Positions 27,812 through 36,315 of a DNA stretch of 64,000 bases are shown piece by piece (position 1 is the first letter of the stretch; each line of letters opens with the position of its first letter). A model generated the notes under the pieces. It did not search any database. It was given only the letters and a program-made list of their open reading frames with translations, and was not told the DNA's origin. The position numbers and the translations under genes were made by a program. This stretch comes from Flavobacterium arcticum (lineage in GTDB: Bacteria > Bacteroidota > Bacteroidia > Flavobacteriales > Flavobacteriaceae): the NCBI RefSeq assembly GCF_003344925.1, contig NZ_CP031188.1, positions 1,967,001 through 2,031,000 of the forward strand, written 5' to 3'.

Positions 27812-28273
27812 ATGAAACCTCTTTTTGTATTACTACTTACATTTTTATTAGCAACAGGAATATTTAAAATTTTCACTACAGAATATCAATATGTTAAAAG
27901 TGGCACAATAGCATTGTGCTGCATGTTACTGCTTACTGCTATAGGGCATTTTAAATTTACGTCAGGTATGGCACTTATGCTTCCTGATTTTATACCTGCT
28001 AAGCGTTTTATAATTTATAGTACGGGTTTTTTAGAAATCTTGCTAGCTATAGCATTTTTATTCCCTAAGTACCGCTATGCAGCGGGGATAATTTTTATAA
28101 TATTTTTAATACTATCATTACCTTTTAATATATATGCTGCTATAAAACATGTAAACTATGAAACAGCAAGTTATGACGGAAAAGGATTGCTTTACCTTTG
28201 GTTTAGAATACCTATGCAGCTTTTTCTTATTGTATGGACACTTATTTTTGCTTTAAGAGTTAGGTTTTTTTAA
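27812..28273 (+). CDS. DoxX-like small integral membrane protein
   Basis: A 153-aa protein with four hydrophobic segments (about 1-22, 33-52, 65-85 and 90-110) and a possible fifth at the C-terminus. The arrangement, GFLEILLAIAFLFPKYRYAAG and the NIYAAIKHVNYE loop resemble DoxX-like membrane proteins. Function in this subgroup is not established. It follows the Crp-family regulator on the same strand with its own -7 element. Confidence 0.65.
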   Translation: MKPLFVLLLTFLLATGIFKIFTTEYQYVKSGTIALCCMLLLTAIGHFKFTSGMALMLPDFIPAKRFIIYSTGFLEILLAIAFLFPKYRYAAGIIFIIFLILSLPFNIYAAIKHVNYETASYDGKGLLYLWFRIPMQLFLIVWTLIFALRVRFF

Positions 28274-28332
28274 GACAAACTTTAAGATTTGTTTTAAATC
28301 TGTTCGCTTTATTATGTTGTAAATTTATAGTC

Positions 28333-29451
28333 ATGGAAGCAAACAGAAAAAAAGGATTTGTATTTAGTCAATATAAAGCTCCCGATGTGTCTCCGTTTGA
28401 TAAACTATTTGAGATTTTTACCGAACTGATAACACATACTTCGGGCGACCTTGATGAGGCGTTGGACTGGCTAAGAGAGTTGGACAAAGAATATAAACTT
28501 ACTGATGAAAATTATACCATTGATGATTTTATAGAAGACCTGAAAAAGAAAGGCTATATAAAAGATGAAACCAAAGAAGATGGTACTGGCGGACTAAAAA
28601 TAACGGCAAAAACAGAACGATCGATTCGGCAACAGGCTTTAAAGCAAATTTTCGGGAATTTAAAGAAAAGTGGTTCAGGTAATCATAAAACAAAACATTC
28701 TGGTAGTGGCGATGAGCATACAGGTGAGTTTCGTGAGTACCGCTTTGGCGATGGACTAGATAGAATATCGCTTACCGAAAGTTTAAAGAATGCCCAAATA
28801 AACAATGGCATAGGCGACTTTAAACTTACAGAAGATGATTTGGTGGTAGAAGATGCCCAATACAAGTCACAAATGAGTACGGTGTTAATGATAGATATTA
28901 GTCACAGTATGATACTCTATGGCGAAGACCGTATAACACCTGCCAAAAAAGTAGCGATGGCACTTGCCGAACTGATAACGACGCGATACCCGAAAGATAC
29001 ACTCGATATATTAGTTTTTGGTAATGATGCGTGGCCCATTGCCATTAAAGACTTACCTTATTTGCAAGTAGGACCTTACCATACTAATACGGTAGCAGGG
29101 CTAGAACTTGCTATGGATATGCTGCGCCGTAAACGTAATACCAACAAGCAAATATTTATGATTACCGATGGTAAGCCAAGCTGCGTTCGCGAAAGCGATG
29201 GCAGGTATTACATGAACAGCAACGGACTGGATGAATATATTGTAGATAAATGTTATACCATGGCAGCGCAGGCAAGAAAGTTGCACATACCTATTACCAC
29301 CTTTATGATAGCTAGTGATCCCTATTTGCAACGATTTGTAAACCAGTTTACAGAAGCTAATCAGGGGAAAGCATTTTATACAGGATTAAAAGGACTGGGT
29401 GAAATGATTTTTGAAGATTATGAAACCAATAGAAAGAAGAGGATTAAGTAG
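28333..29451 (+). CDS. von Willebrand factor A domain protein (partner of MoxR-type ATPase)
   Basis: A 372-aa protein. The N-terminal ~180 residues are charged and mostly helical. A vWA domain follows with a complete MIDAS: D188-x-S190-x-S192 (LMIDISHSM), a Thr in HTNTVAG, and Asp in FMITDGKPS. The pair with the AAA+ ATPase 77 nt downstream is the same combination as in magnesium chelatase and MoxR systems, where ATPase and vWA protein cooperate in metal insertion or complex remodelling. No chlorophyll or cobalamin genes are nearby, so chelation is not implied. Confidence 0.85.
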   Translation: MEANRKKGFVFSQYKAPDVSPFDKLFEIFTELITHTSGDLDEALDWLRELDKEYKLTDENYTIDDFIEDLKKKGYIKDETKEDGTGGLKITAKTERSIRQQALKQIFGNLKKSGSGNHKTKHSGSGDEHTGEFREYRFGDGLDRISLTESLKNAQINNGIGDFKLTEDDLVVEDAQYKSQMSTVLMIDISHSMILYGEDRITPAKKVAMALAELITTRYPKDTLDILVFGNDAWPIAIKDLPYLQVGPYHTNTVAGLELAMDMLRRKRNTNKQIFMITDGKPSCVRESDGRYYMNSNGLDEYIVDKCYTMAAQARKLHIPITTFMIASDPYLQRFVNQFTEANQGKAFYTGLKGLGEMIFEDYETNRKKRIK

Positions 29452-29528
29452 AATTAAGACGATAGATAATAGATATAATATAGGGAGTACTTTATAACTT
29501 CCGACTTTTAAACTTTAGGACTAAACAC

Positions 29529-30995
29529 ATGGATGTACAGAATATAAAAACATTAGGAGATTTAAAAAAAGCAGGATACGAGAGCAAAACCATTAAAGAT
29601 GAGCTACGGAATAACCTACGTGATAAAATAAGCAAAGGCGAAACCGTTTTTGAGGGTGTATGGGGATTTGAGAACACAGTAATACCCGAACTAGAACGCG
29701 CTATATTATCCCGTCATAACATTAATTTATTAGGGCTTAGAGGACAGGCAAAAACACGCTTGGCTCGCCTTATGGTAAACTTATTAGATGAATATATACC
29801 CGTAGTAGAAGGTTCGGAAATTAATGATGATCCTTTGCACCCAATATCACGCTATGCAAAAGAACTAATTGCTGATAAAGACGATGATACCCCAATTAGT
29901 TGGTTGCATAGAGATGAACGTTTTTATGAAAAACTAGCCACACCCGATGTTACGGTTGCCGACCTGATAGGAGATATAGACCCTATAAAAGCAGCAAACC
30001 TAAAACTATCGTATGCAGATGATAGGGTTATTCACTACGGGATGATACCGCGTGCTAACCGTTGTATATTCGTGATTAATGAGTTGCCTGATTTGCAAGC
30101 ACGCATACAAGTAGCATTATTCAATATATTGCAAGAAGGCGATATACAAATACGTGGTTTTAAAGTACGATTGAATTTAGACCTTCAGTTTGTGTTTACA
30201 GCTAACCCTGAAGACTATACTAACAGGGGTAGTATAGTAACACCATTAAAAGACCGTATTGGTTCGCAGATATTAACACATTATCCTGAAACGGTAAAAA
30301 TAGCCCGTACCATTACCGAACAGGAAGCTAACCTTGACACTCGCCAAAGCGATAGTGTTTATGTACCATCATTAGCAAAAGACTTATTAGAACAAATAGG
30401 TTTTGAAGCACGTGAAAGCGAATATATCGATTATAAAAGTGGAGTGAGTGCACGTATGAGTATTACAGCATTTGAAAACTTGCTAAGTACAGCCGAAAGA
30501 CGTGCCTTAAAATCAGGAATAGAGAAAACCACAGTACGTTTATCTGACTTTATGGGAGTTATACCAGCGATTACAGGTAAGGTAGAATTGGTATATGAAG
30601 GAGAACAGGAGGGGGCAGCAGTAGTTGCCGAACATTTAATTAGTAATGCTGTAAAAACGGTATTTGGAGATTATTTTCCGAAAATAGAGAAGTTAGAACG
30701 ATCTAATGAGGTAAGCCCGTATCAGGATATTTTTGACTGGTTCTTTAACGAGAGTACTTTTGAATTGCCTGATGATGCTACTGATGCTGAATATCAAAAA
30801 GCACTGGATGCTATTATACCATTAAAGCAATTATTAATGAAATACCAACCCGATACAACCGATGCAGATAAGTATTTCCTTAAAGAGTTTGTATTGTGGG
30901 GGCTTGCTGAATATAAAAAATTGAGTAAAGACCGTTATACCGAAGGGTATGAGTTTAAAGATATTTATGGTAGTTACATAAGCAAGAATTTATAA
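29529..30995 (+). CDS. MoxR/magnesium-chelatase-type AAA+ ATPase
   Basis: A 488-aa ATPase. Walker A is the MoxR-style GLRGQAKT (G69-T76). The Walker B region reads IFVINELPDL, with N184-E185 where most AAA+ proteins have Asp-Glu. Then ARIQVALFNILQEGDIQIRG and TANPEDYTNRGSIVTPLKDRIG (sensor 1 and arginine-finger region). The INELPDL form is shared by a conserved subgroup that pairs with vWA proteins, so it is not a defect peculiar to this gene. A terminator follows. Confidence 0.88.
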   Translation: MDVQNIKTLGDLKKAGYESKTIKDELRNNLRDKISKGETVFEGVWGFENTVIPELERAILSRHNINLLGLRGQAKTRLARLMVNLLDEYIPVVEGSEINDDPLHPISRYAKELIADKDDDTPISWLHRDERFYEKLATPDVTVADLIGDIDPIKAANLKLSYADDRVIHYGMIPRANRCIFVINELPDLQARIQVALFNILQEGDIQIRGFKVRLNLDLQFVFTANPEDYTNRGSIVTPLKDRIGSQILTHYPETVKIARTITEQEANLDTRQSDSVYVPSLAKDLLEQIGFEARESEYIDYKSGVSARMSITAFENLLSTAERRALKSGIEKTTVRLSDFMGVIPAITGKVELVYEGEQEGAAVVAEHLISNAVKTVFGDYFPKIEKLERSNEVSPYQDIFDWFFNESTFELPDDATDAEYQKALDAIIPLKQLLMKYQPDTTDADKYFLKEFVLWGLAEYKKLSKDRYTEGYEFKDIYGSYISKNL

Positions 30996-31017
30996 ATTGT
31001 TATAGTTCATAGCACGT

Positions 31018-31047
31018 AAAATCCCTCTTTCGAGGGATTTTTTATTT
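31018..31047 (+). terminator. Rho-independent terminator
   Basis: AAATCCCTC / GAGGGATTT stem with a TTTC loop and a T-rich tail, after the ATPase gene. Confidence 0.88.
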
Positions 31048-31122
31048 CAGCTATTAAGGAATACATTATCTTTATTACTTTAAATTCATTTAACTTTAGG
31101 GTATATATATTTATAAATAACG

Positions 31123-32361
31123 ATGAACGCATATCATTTACTCATAATACTCATAAGCCTTTCGGCAGGATTCTCTTATATAAATCATAGGTTTATAAAA
31201 ATGCCTTTTGTAATTGGGCTTTTCTTTCTGTCAAGTATACTCTCTTTAGTAATACTTAGTACAAAGTGGTGGGATTTAGTACATTATGTAGAAATTAAAG
31301 ATACACTAGAGCATATAGATATTAGTAGTTTTATACTCGATATTATGTTAGGTTTCTTACTATTTGCGGGAGCATTGCATACATCATGGGCTAATATTAA
31401 GTCGCAATTGCGCCCTATATCGTTGTTTGCTATTGGTGGTGTGTTGTCTTCAACCATAATTATTGCAGGGTTGTTTTATGGAGTATGCCATTTACTGGGT
31501 ATAAATATCGATTTACTGCACTGTCTTATATTTGGGGCGTTAATATCGCCTACAGATCCTATTGCAGTATTAGGGATATTAACCAAAGCTGGTGTTTCTA
31601 AGAAAATAGAATCGACTATTGTAGGGGAGTCATTATTTAATGATGGTGTAGGTGTAGTTGTGTTTATAGCATTATTGGAAACACTTAAATTAGGAAAAAG
31701 TGAGATAGATTTTGGGCACTTCGGGATGTTATTCCTGCAAGAAGCTGTTGGAGGTATGGCTTTTGGCTTATTATTAGGTTTTGCTTTGCACAAACTTTTA
31801 AAATCTATAGATGATTATGAAACAGAAGTATTACTAACAGTTGCTTTTGTTATGTCTGGCTATGCAATAAGTTCGCTATTACACCTTTCAGGAGCATTAG
31901 CTATGGTAATTATGGGGCTTTTAGTAGGCAATTATAAAAAAGAAAAAGCCATGAGCGACCGTACTCAAGAATATGTGACTAAGTTTTGGGAGCTTGTAGA
32001 TGTAGTGCTTAATGCTATATTATTTATTAGTATTGCCTTTGTTATGGTAGTTATCGATTTTGAATCGATTTATATATTGGTTGCCATATTAAGTATATTT
32101 ATAGTACTATTAGCACGTATTATAATAGTTTATTTTCCTAAGCTTGTATTTCCGCGCTTTATAAAGTTTACCAATAGTGAAGCCAAAATTATAGTGTGGG
32201 GAGGCTTGCGTGGTGGCTTGTCTATAGCCTTAGTACTTTCTATACCCGATAGCGAAAATAAATTAATATTAATAGGAGCTACTTATGCCTGTGTAGTGTT
32301 TAGTATTTTGGTACAAGGGTTATCTATAGGTAAGGTAGCCGAAAAACTTTCTAAAAAGTAA
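31123..32361 (+). CDS. CPA1-family cation:proton antiporter (NhaP-like)
   Basis: A 412-aa inner-membrane protein with about 12 hydrophobic segments. Family motifs are FGALISPTDPIAVLGIL and GESLFNDGVGVVVF, holding the ion-binding Asn-Asp pair, then a WGGLRGGLSIALVLSIP segment with the conserved Arg. It probably exchanges Na+ (or K+) for H+ for pH and salt homeostasis. No C-terminal TrkA/RCK domain is present. Downstream lies a convergent small RNA candidate. Confidence 0.92.
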   Translation: MNAYHLLIILISLSAGFSYINHRFIKMPFVIGLFFLSSILSLVILSTKWWDLVHYVEIKDTLEHIDISSFILDIMLGFLLFAGALHTSWANIKSQLRPISLFAIGGVLSSTIIIAGLFYGVCHLLGINIDLLHCLIFGALISPTDPIAVLGILTKAGVSKKIESTIVGESLFNDGVGVVVFIALLETLKLGKSEIDFGHFGMLFLQEAVGGMAFGLLLGFALHKLLKSIDDYETEVLLTVAFVMSGYAISSLLHLSGALAMVIMGLLVGNYKKEKAMSDRTQEYVTKFWELVDVVLNAILFISIAFVMVVIDFESIYILVAILSIFIVLLARIIIVYFPKLVFPRFIKFTNSEAKIIVWGGLRGGLSIALVLSIPDSENKLILIGATYACVVFSILVQGLSIGKVAEKLSKK

Positions 32362-32389
32362 ATTACAATTAAAGCAGAAGTATATAAAA

Positions 32390-32456
32390 TAAAAAAGACC
32401 AGAGGTGGAGCCCCCTGGTCTTTAACGTTAAAGACCCATAACATGGTCAGTAACGA
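32390..32456 (-). ncRNA. Candidate stand-alone structured small RNA with own promoter and terminator
   Basis: On the minus strand a -7 element (32461-32468) is followed by about 65 nt containing three nested hairpins. These are GACCAT/ATGGGTC (32433-32448), a perfect 20-nt palindrome GGTCTTTAAC-GTTAAAGACC (32417-32436), and AAAGACCAG...CTGGTCTTT (32394-32423) ending in TTTTTT. The AAAGACC/GGTCTTT arms recur, so the second and third hairpins are mutually exclusive. The region does not overlap the neighbouring genes. A short reading frame (start MLWVFNVKDQGAPPLV) crosses it but follows the hairpins, so I read it as RNA. It may belong to a known Bacteroidota RNA family; this needs a covariance search. 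Confidence 0.6.
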
Positions 32457-32460
32457 GCTG

Positions 32461-32468
32461 CAAAGATA
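32461..32468 (-). promoter_or_regulatory. -7 promoter element of the small RNA
   Basis: Minus-strand TATCTTTG is a perfect TAnnTTTG match followed by GCAGC. No convincing TTG at -33. Confidence 0.55.
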
Positions 32469-32504
32469 CACTAATATCTGAATAGTTTGATATGAAATTT
32501 ACAT

Positions 32505-33077
32505 TTACTTTACTACAATATCATATTTTGTGAGTAGTCCTTTTAACCCTTCTACCGAAAATTTAGCTTTTTTAAGTTTATTCTCCTCAGGATCAATAGT
32601 AAAGTTGTAGCTAGTAGTAAAGTCGGTTTTATTGGCAATAGTATTAGAGAATACTGTTTGATGCATGTTACAATTGGCAAAAACAGCCTCTGTTAGGTCG
32701 GTTTCCATAAAATCGACAGCAATAAGACTACAATTATTAAAAAATGTACCTTTTAATTTTAAGGTATAAAACTTAGCATAATCTAGAATACAATCTTCAA
32801 AATTGAAACGAAATAGCAAGGAATCACACATAGAAAAATTGACACCTGTAAAATTACAGCCTGTAAACTGTACATCGCGAAATGATACATAATTTACTTT
32901 TGCTTCTATAAAGTTACAATTGATAAAATCGCTATCAATGAAAGCCGTTCCTAAATAATTACAGTTAGATAAATCGCAGTTAATAAAAGTACACCGTTCA
33001 AAATCGTGATACATAATTTCATCTTCGAAAAAAATTTTATCGGTTATTTCAACCCCTATAATATAACTTGATGACAT
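32505..33077 (-). CDS. Pentapeptide-repeat protein
   Basis: A 190-aa protein made almost wholly of A(D/N)LxX-type pentapeptides (for example CTFINCDLSNCNYLGTAFID and CNFTGVNF), which fold as a right-handed quadrilateral beta-helix. Some relatives mimic DNA and protect gyrase (Qnr-like), but most have no known role, and nothing here points to gyrase. ATG 33077 is preferred. The frame continues upstream to 33251 but would overlap the divergent sigma factor start and lacks repeat sequence. Confidence 0.85.
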   Translation of the reverse strand: MSSSYIIGVEITDKIFFEDEIMYHDFERCTFINCDLSNCNYLGTAFIDSDFINCNFIEAKVNYVSFRDVQFTGCNFTGVNFSMCDSLLFRFNFEDCILDYAKFYTLKLKGTFFNNCSLIAVDFMETDLTEAVFANCNMHQTVFSNTIANKTDFTTSYNFTIDPEENKLKKAKFSVEGLKGLLTKYDIVVK

Positions 33078-33209
33078 GAAAAATAGTTTTGGGCAAGTTA
33101 CAATTTTGTTTAAAGTTATTTTATTTAGCTTATCATATAAAGAGTATTCTGTAATTATTGTTAAACTTTTTTCGGATATTGCGGATGTACAGTAAAATTT
33201 ATTACTCAG

Positions 33210-33755
33210 GTGTCTAAACAAAATAACTTTAAAGAAATATATAATGAGCATAGGTTATTGGTCTATAACCTTGCGCTTACTTATTTGTTTAGTATAGAAG
33301 ATGCCGAAGAAGTTACTCAAGATGTATTTGTAAAAGTACATGAGTCTTTAAATAAATTTAAAGGTAATGCTGCGCTTAAAACCTGGATATATCGCATAAC
33401 TGTAAACCAGTGCCTTGATTTTATAAAACGAAGAAATAGTAAAAAACGTTTTTTTGTTTTCGGAAAAAAAAGCAATTCAGAACATGAGTATAACAATTTT
33501 TCTAATTTTGAACACCCTGGTATATTACTCGAAAATAAAGAAAAATCAATACTCTTATTTAAAACAATAAATACCTTGCCCGAAAATCAGAAAACAGCTT
33601 TTATATTATCTAAAATTGATGGGCTTAGTAATCCCGAAATAGCTGAGGTTATGGAGTTGAGTATAGGTGCTATAGAATCGTTGCTTGTAAGGGCAAAAAA
33701 AGGATTGCAGCAAAAATTAGGAGAAAATTTTGAAGAGTACCGCAGGAAAAAATAA
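33210..33755 (+). CDS. ECF-type RNA polymerase sigma factor
   Basis: A 181-aa sigma-70 family protein with region 2 (DAEEVTQDVFVKVHESLNKF, KTWIYRITVNQCLDFIKRR) and region 4 (LPENQKTAFILSKIDGLS, then an HTH in NPEIAEVMELSIGAIESLLVRAKKGL). The start is GTG at 33210 (MSKQNNFKEIYNEH); no ATG fits. It heads a compact operon with a single-TM protein, a CnrX/Spy-like protein, MbnP and MbnH, so it probably controls this metal-handling module. Confidence 0.9.
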   Translation: MSKQNNFKEIYNEHRLLVYNLALTYLFSIEDAEEVTQDVFVKVHESLNKFKGNAALKTWIYRITVNQCLDFIKRRNSKKRFFVFGKKSNSEHEYNNFSNFEHPGILLENKEKSILLFKTINTLPENQKTAFILSKIDGLSNPEIAEVMELSIGAIESLLVRAKKGLQQKLGENFEEYRRKK

Positions 33756-33775
33756 ATAATAGCGTCTAAAATAAT

Positions 33776-34057
33776 ATGGAAAAGGGAAAATGGATAGCAG
33801 CAGTAATGAATAGTACCGAGGGGATAAGAAAGATAACCCCTCATGAAGGTATGTATGATATAATACAGGCTAAACTATATAATAAGGAAGCACGAGTACC
33901 ACAACAAACAATATGGATGGCAGCTTCGAGTATTTTACTTTTAGCTACTTTGAATATAATAACAATAAGAAAAATTGTTGATAAAGAGGAAACTCAAATT
34001 ACAAGTACAGCAGCCAGTAGCCAATCACCACTTTATGTTAATAATCAGCTTTATTAA
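33776..34057 (+). CDS. Small single-pass membrane protein, putative anti-sigma factor
   Basis: A 93-aa protein with a ~45-residue cytoplasmic N-terminus (KITPHEGMYDIIQAKL), one transmembrane helix at about 47-64 (MAASSILLLATLNIITI) and a short Ser/Thr-rich periplasmic tail. It sits 20 nt after the sigma gene. Size, topology and place match CnrY-type anti-sigma factors or short Bacteroidota anti-sigma proteins, but I see no recognisable family motif. The role is inferred from context. Confidence 0.6.
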   Translation: MEKGKWIAAVMNSTEGIRKITPHEGMYDIIQAKLYNKEARVPQQTIWMAASSILLLATLNIITIRKIVDKEETQITSTAASSQSPLYVNNQLY

Positions 34058-34067
34058 TTAGAAAAAA

Positions 34068-34538
34068 ATGAAGAAGACAACATTATTAAGTATCGTTATT
34101 ATTATTTTAATACTACTTAACATAGCCACACTAGGTTTTATTTTTATGAAAGAAAATCATCCACATCTACCTGAAGGGCGAATAAATGAACCTAAAGATA
34201 TTATAATAAAAAAATTACATTTTGATGAAGAGCAACAGCGCAACTATGAAATTGAAATTACGAAACACCAGAAAGAAATAAGTGAGATTGATAAAAAAAT
34301 AAGAGAAAATAAACATAAGTTATATAGCCTTTTGGCAACACCATATAACGAAGAGAAAAGAGATAGTCTTATACAGATAGTTGCAGCAAATCAGAAAAAA
34401 GTTGAATTAATGCACTTTAATCATTTTGTAACAATAAAAGCTATTTGCCATCAAGACCAGTTAGCTGCTTATAACGAGTTAACAAGAGAATTACCAAAAC
34501 TGTTTGCTCCACCAAAAGAACTAAGAAGGCATGAGTAA
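34068..34538 (+). CDS. CnrX/Spy/CpxP-like periplasmic metal-sensor-type protein
   Basis: A 156-aa protein with an N-terminal signal-anchor (about 5-26) and a helical periplasmic domain rich in Glu, Lys and His (FDEEQQRNYEIEITKHQKEISEIDKKI, then VELMHFNHFVTIKAICHQDQLAAY). The helical-hairpin pattern is that of the heavy-metal-resistance/LTXXQ group that includes CnrX, Spy and CpxP. Histidines and the Cys-His pair (AICHQDQ) could bind metal. Position after the sigma and small membrane genes recalls the cnrYXH order (inference). Overlaps the next gene by 8 nt. Confidence 0.7.
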   Translation: MKKTTLLSIVIIILILLNIATLGFIFMKENHPHLPEGRINEPKDIIIKKLHFDEEQQRNYEIEITKHQKEISEIDKKIRENKHKLYSLLATPYNEEKRDSLIQIVAANQKKVELMHFNHFVTIKAICHQDQLAAYNELTRELPKLFAPPKELRRHE

Positions 34539-35229
34539 ACAGGTATATATAATGATGATGCTTTTTTGTCTGGTAATAAGTAAGTGCTTTGCTTTTCAGC
34601 AAGCAGACTCTATTATAGTAAACATCAAGCCTGTATTTGGTAAAGAAGAGTTAAAAATACAAAACAAATATATTTCTGCAAAAAAAGATACACTTAGTAT
34701 AGATGTGCTTCGGTTTTATATATCTGATGTAAAAGTTACATATACCGATAAGACAATATCGCAACAAAAAAAAGCATGGCTTTTGGATATTAATAAACCA
34801 GAAAGTTTACAGTTTAATATTGCCAGTTTATCAAGAAAACAGATAGCACAAATTACTTTTAACGTAGGTGTAGATAGTCTTGCAAATGTTTCGGGAGCAT
34901 TAGGCGGTGCACTCGACCCCGCCAATGGTATGTATTGGGCATGGCAAAGTGGTTATATCAATATGAAAGTTGAAGGTAAGAGCAATAGTTGCCAAACCCG
35001 AAAAAATAAGTTCATGTTTCATATTGGGGGTTACCTGCCTAAAGAAAATGCCTTGCGAGTAGTTACTATACCTGTTAGCAAGAGTACTAATGATAGTATT
35101 TCGATTAAAGTAGATTTGAGTATATTTTTTAACGAAATAAACTTAAAAGAAAATAATAGCATAATGATTCCTGGCACTAAAGCCATGTTAATAGCCGATC
35201 TAACAGGTAAAATGTTTTCACTTCAATGA
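34531..35229 (+). CDS. MbnP-family periplasmic protein (likely copper-binding)
   Basis: A 232-aa protein with a signal peptide (YIMMMLFCLVISKCFAF) and the MbnP fold signature: IKPVFGKEEL, DVLRFYISDVKV, then DPANGMYWAWQSGYINMKVEG and FMFHIGGYL. In characterised MbnP/MopE/CorA proteins a Trp is oxidised to kynurenine and forms part of a copper site, with MbnH as the oxidising enzyme. Candidate tryptophans here are W136 and W138, with His164 nearby. The gene overlaps mbnH-like by 4 nt (ATGA), which strongly supports the pairing. Confidence 0.85.
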   Translation: MSKQVYIMMMLFCLVISKCFAFQQADSIIVNIKPVFGKEELKIQNKYISAKKDTLSIDVLRFYISDVKVTYTDKTISQQKKAWLLDINKPESLQFNIASLSRKQIAQITFNVGVDSLANVSGALGGALDPANGMYWAWQSGYINMKVEGKSNSCQTRKNKFMFHIGGYLPKENALRVVTIPVSKSTNDSISIKVDLSIFFNEINLKENNSIMIPGTKAMLIADLTGKMFSLQ

Positions 35230-36248
35230 AACGATTTTTTAAAATAGTATTTTCGTTATTACTGTTGTGTTGTTTTCTATCTTTTAAAAACAGCTCCGAA
35301 ATCTATTTTGAAATACCCGAAGGTTGGGAGACACCACATTATGATTTTAAAAACAATAAACTTACCGAAGAAAAACTTACTTTAGGTAGACAATTATTTT
35401 ATGACCCTATACTTTCGCGAGATAGCACTATATCTTGCGCTAGTTGCCATTTGCAAGCTACAGGTTTTACTCATGTAGACCATGATGTAAGCCATGGCAT
35501 CGAAGGTAAAGTAGGTACACGAAATTCTTTAGTATTAATGAATCTTGCATGGAGTAAAACTTTTATGTGGGACGGTGGTGTAAACCATTTAGACGTGCAA
35601 GCACTAAGTCCCATAACGAACCCAGTAGAGATGGATGAAACACTCGAAAATGTGGTGCGAAAACTACAAAAGAGTGAAAACTATCAAAAGTTATTTAGCG
35701 AAGCCTATGGCACTAATACAGTAACAGGACAAAAGGTACTAAAGTCTATTTCGCAATTTTTAGTAATGCTAACTACCAGTAATAGTAAATATGATAAGGT
35801 ACAACGGGGAGAAGAAGTATTTACGGCTCAGGAAGAAAACGGTTATAGGCTATTTAAACAAAATTGTGCTTCGTGCCATACAGAACCACTTTTTACAAAT
35901 AACGGTTATGAGAATAATGGTCTAAAACCCGACCCTTATTTTATGGATATGGGGCGTATGGCTATTACTCGTAAGATAGAAGATTCATTAAAATTTAAAG
36001 TACCAACACTTCGCAATGTACAGTTTACCTACCCCTATATGCACGATGGTAGGTTTGCAACACTTACCGAAGTAATAAAGCATTACAATTCGGGTATACA
36101 CCACACTACTACGTTATCTAATAAATTAGCTACACCTATGAAATTAACTTCTAATGATAGAGTAGATTTAGTAGCTTTTTTAAAGACACTTACCGATAAA
36201 GAATTTCTTTATAATCCTGATTTTTCTTACCCGAGAGGAAATTATTAA
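35226..36248 (+). CDS. MbnH-like di-heme cytochrome c peroxidase family protein
   Basis: A 340-aa exported protein with an N-terminal hydrophobic signal (FKIVFSLLLLCCFLSF) and two c-type heme motifs, CASCH at 71-75 and CASCH at 214-218. Late in the protein TLRNVQFTYPYMHDGRF holds a likely axial Met or His. It is a MauG/CcpA superfamily member. Next to MbnP, the MbnH role (making the kynurenine of MbnP through a high-valent di-heme state) is the best reading; a simple H2O2-detoxifying peroxidase is the alternative. Last gene of the tight operon. Confidence 0.85.
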   Translation: MKRFFKIVFSLLLLCCFLSFKNSSEIYFEIPEGWETPHYDFKNNKLTEEKLTLGRQLFYDPILSRDSTISCASCHLQATGFTHVDHDVSHGIEGKVGTRNSLVLMNLAWSKTFMWDGGVNHLDVQALSPITNPVEMDETLENVVRKLQKSENYQKLFSEAYGTNTVTGQKVLKSISQFLVMLTTSNSKYDKVQRGEEVFTAQEENGYRLFKQNCASCHTEPLFTNNGYENNGLKPDPYFMDMGRMAITRKIEDSLKFKVPTLRNVQFTYPYMHDGRFATLTEVIKHYNSGIHHTTTLSNKLATPMKLTSNDRVDLVAFLKTLTDKEFLYNPDFSYPRGNY

Positions 36249-36315
36249 AAAAAAGTGCAGGAATTTATTTGTTATAGCGTCTAACTATATAAGCTAACTT
36301 AAATATCCCAATAAC

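Noticed and set aside
29529..30995. Magnesium or cobalt chelatase function for the MoxR/vWA pair
   Set aside because: No porphyrin or corrin pathway genes nearby and no BchH/CobN-like large subunit.
32283..32471. 62-aa minus-strand coding frame over the small RNA
   Set aside because: The frame crosses the RNA hairpins and terminator and runs into the antiporter gene; the RNA reading explains the sequence better.
33078..33251. N-terminal extension of the pentapeptide-repeat protein
   Set aside because: No repeat sequence there, and it would overlap the start of the divergent sigma factor gene.
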